From contig JACQSQ010000076.1 in assembly GCA_016211245.1 (NCBI GenBank), forward strand, positions 1-11,943: DNA of 11,943 nt, given 5' to 3'. Positions 11,773-11,943 of this stretch are shown here, in pieces. Position 1 is the first letter of the stretch. Each line of letters starts with the position of its first letter. Both the position numbers and the translations under genes were made by a program. The notes under the pieces were generated by a model. It saw nothing but the letters and a program-made list of their open reading frames with translations, was not told the DNA's origin and did not search any database. This DNA comes from Candidatus Woesearchaeota archaeon. GTDB taxonomy: Archaea > Nanobdellota > Nanobdellia > Woesearchaeales > GW2011-AR4.

Positions 11773-11943
11773 CAAGCCAAAGTTCGCCTAACTCTTAACG
11801 GATTCTACACTCGAAAATTGGATTTCTCTTCTTAGCTTCGCACAAAATGAGATTTATAGAAACATTTGGCAAAAATTACAAATAATACATTAGAAAAAAC
11901 CTATAGCGCTCTCTTAATCTGCCCTTAGAAGCGTCTTCCAGGC
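11773..11943. other. Right-edge stretch without a supported gene
   Basis: Nothing firm is visible here. A TATA-like GATTTATAG lies at 11851-11859 on the plus strand. On the minus strand a frame is open from the window edge to TAA at 11876-11878 and encodes about 21 residues (LEDASKGRLRERYRFF and onward), which could be the end of a gene lying mostly outside the window, but it is too short to claim. Confidence 0.3.

Noticed and set aside
11773..11870. Archaeal SECIS element supporting selenocysteine at the TGA
   Set aside because: I could not draw a convincing stem with the required internal loop in the 3' region, and no other selenoprotein sign is present.
11876..11943. 3' end of a minus-strand gene at the right edge
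   Set aside because: An open frame of about 21 codons ending at TAA is too short to distinguish from chance and matches no family I recognise.
1..11943. CRISPR array, insertion sequence or transposase, toxin-antitoxin pair
   Set aside because: No regularly spaced repeats, terminal inverted repeats with transposase motifs, or recognisable toxin or antitoxin families were seen on either strand.

Overview
The window looks like a piece of an AT-rich archaeal chromosome. The evidence is an A/V-type ATP synthase subunit D, a bacterioopsin-activator type (HTH_10) regulator, and TATA boxes about 25-28 bp ahead of several start codons with no Shine-Dalgarno sequence, which is the usual layout of archaeal leaderless transcripts. 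The gene content (two membrane pyrophosphatases, many short orphan genes, terse intergenic regions) would fit a DPANN-type or similar uncultivated lineage, but the sequence alone does not settle the phylum.

Layout, left to right. Bases 1-608 hold the almost complete atpD, entering from the left edge. Next are a P-loop small-molecule kinase (645-1172) and, one base after its stop, a previously unlisted 40-residue single-pass membrane peptide (1174-1296). hppA1 (1372-3324), a membrane pyrophosphatase with K+-dependent signature residues, is followed by pgk (3365-4558, phosphoglycerate kinase of bacterial-like sequence) and an HTH_10 regulator (4577-5251). A short control region with two copies of a palindromic 13-mer set 40 bp apart leads into a B12-binding-domain-type radical SAM protein (5349-7178). 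This protein ends exactly where a convergent, minus-strand coiled-coil protein ends (7179-8450). A 103-bp divergent promoter region separates that gene from hppA2 (8554-10617), a second membrane pyrophosphatase with K+-independent signature residues. The right-hand end (10618-11943) has a different flavour: a 204-bp regulatory region with a perfect palindrome, an orphan 137-residue gene, an orphan gene cut by a single in-frame TGA, and more CGN arginine codons than the core genes. It reads as an accessory stretch.

How the genes fit together. The rotary ATP synthase and both pyrophosphatases are membrane ion pumps that exchange phosphoanhydride energy for an ion gradient, and pgk makes ATP by substrate-level phosphorylation, so the left and centre form a loose energy-conservation neighbourhood. 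The two pyrophosphatases appear to be functionally different (one probably K+-dependent and Na+-pumping, the other K+-independent and probably H+-pumping). They nevertheless share a 93-nt catalytic segment with almost no synonymous differences and a sharp upstream edge, which suggests gene conversion. The most promising unexplained items are this conversion tract, the paired palindromes bracketing the radical SAM promoter, the orphan radical SAM protein itself, and the TGA-interrupted gene. I did not find convincing evidence for a complete novel defence or mobile system.
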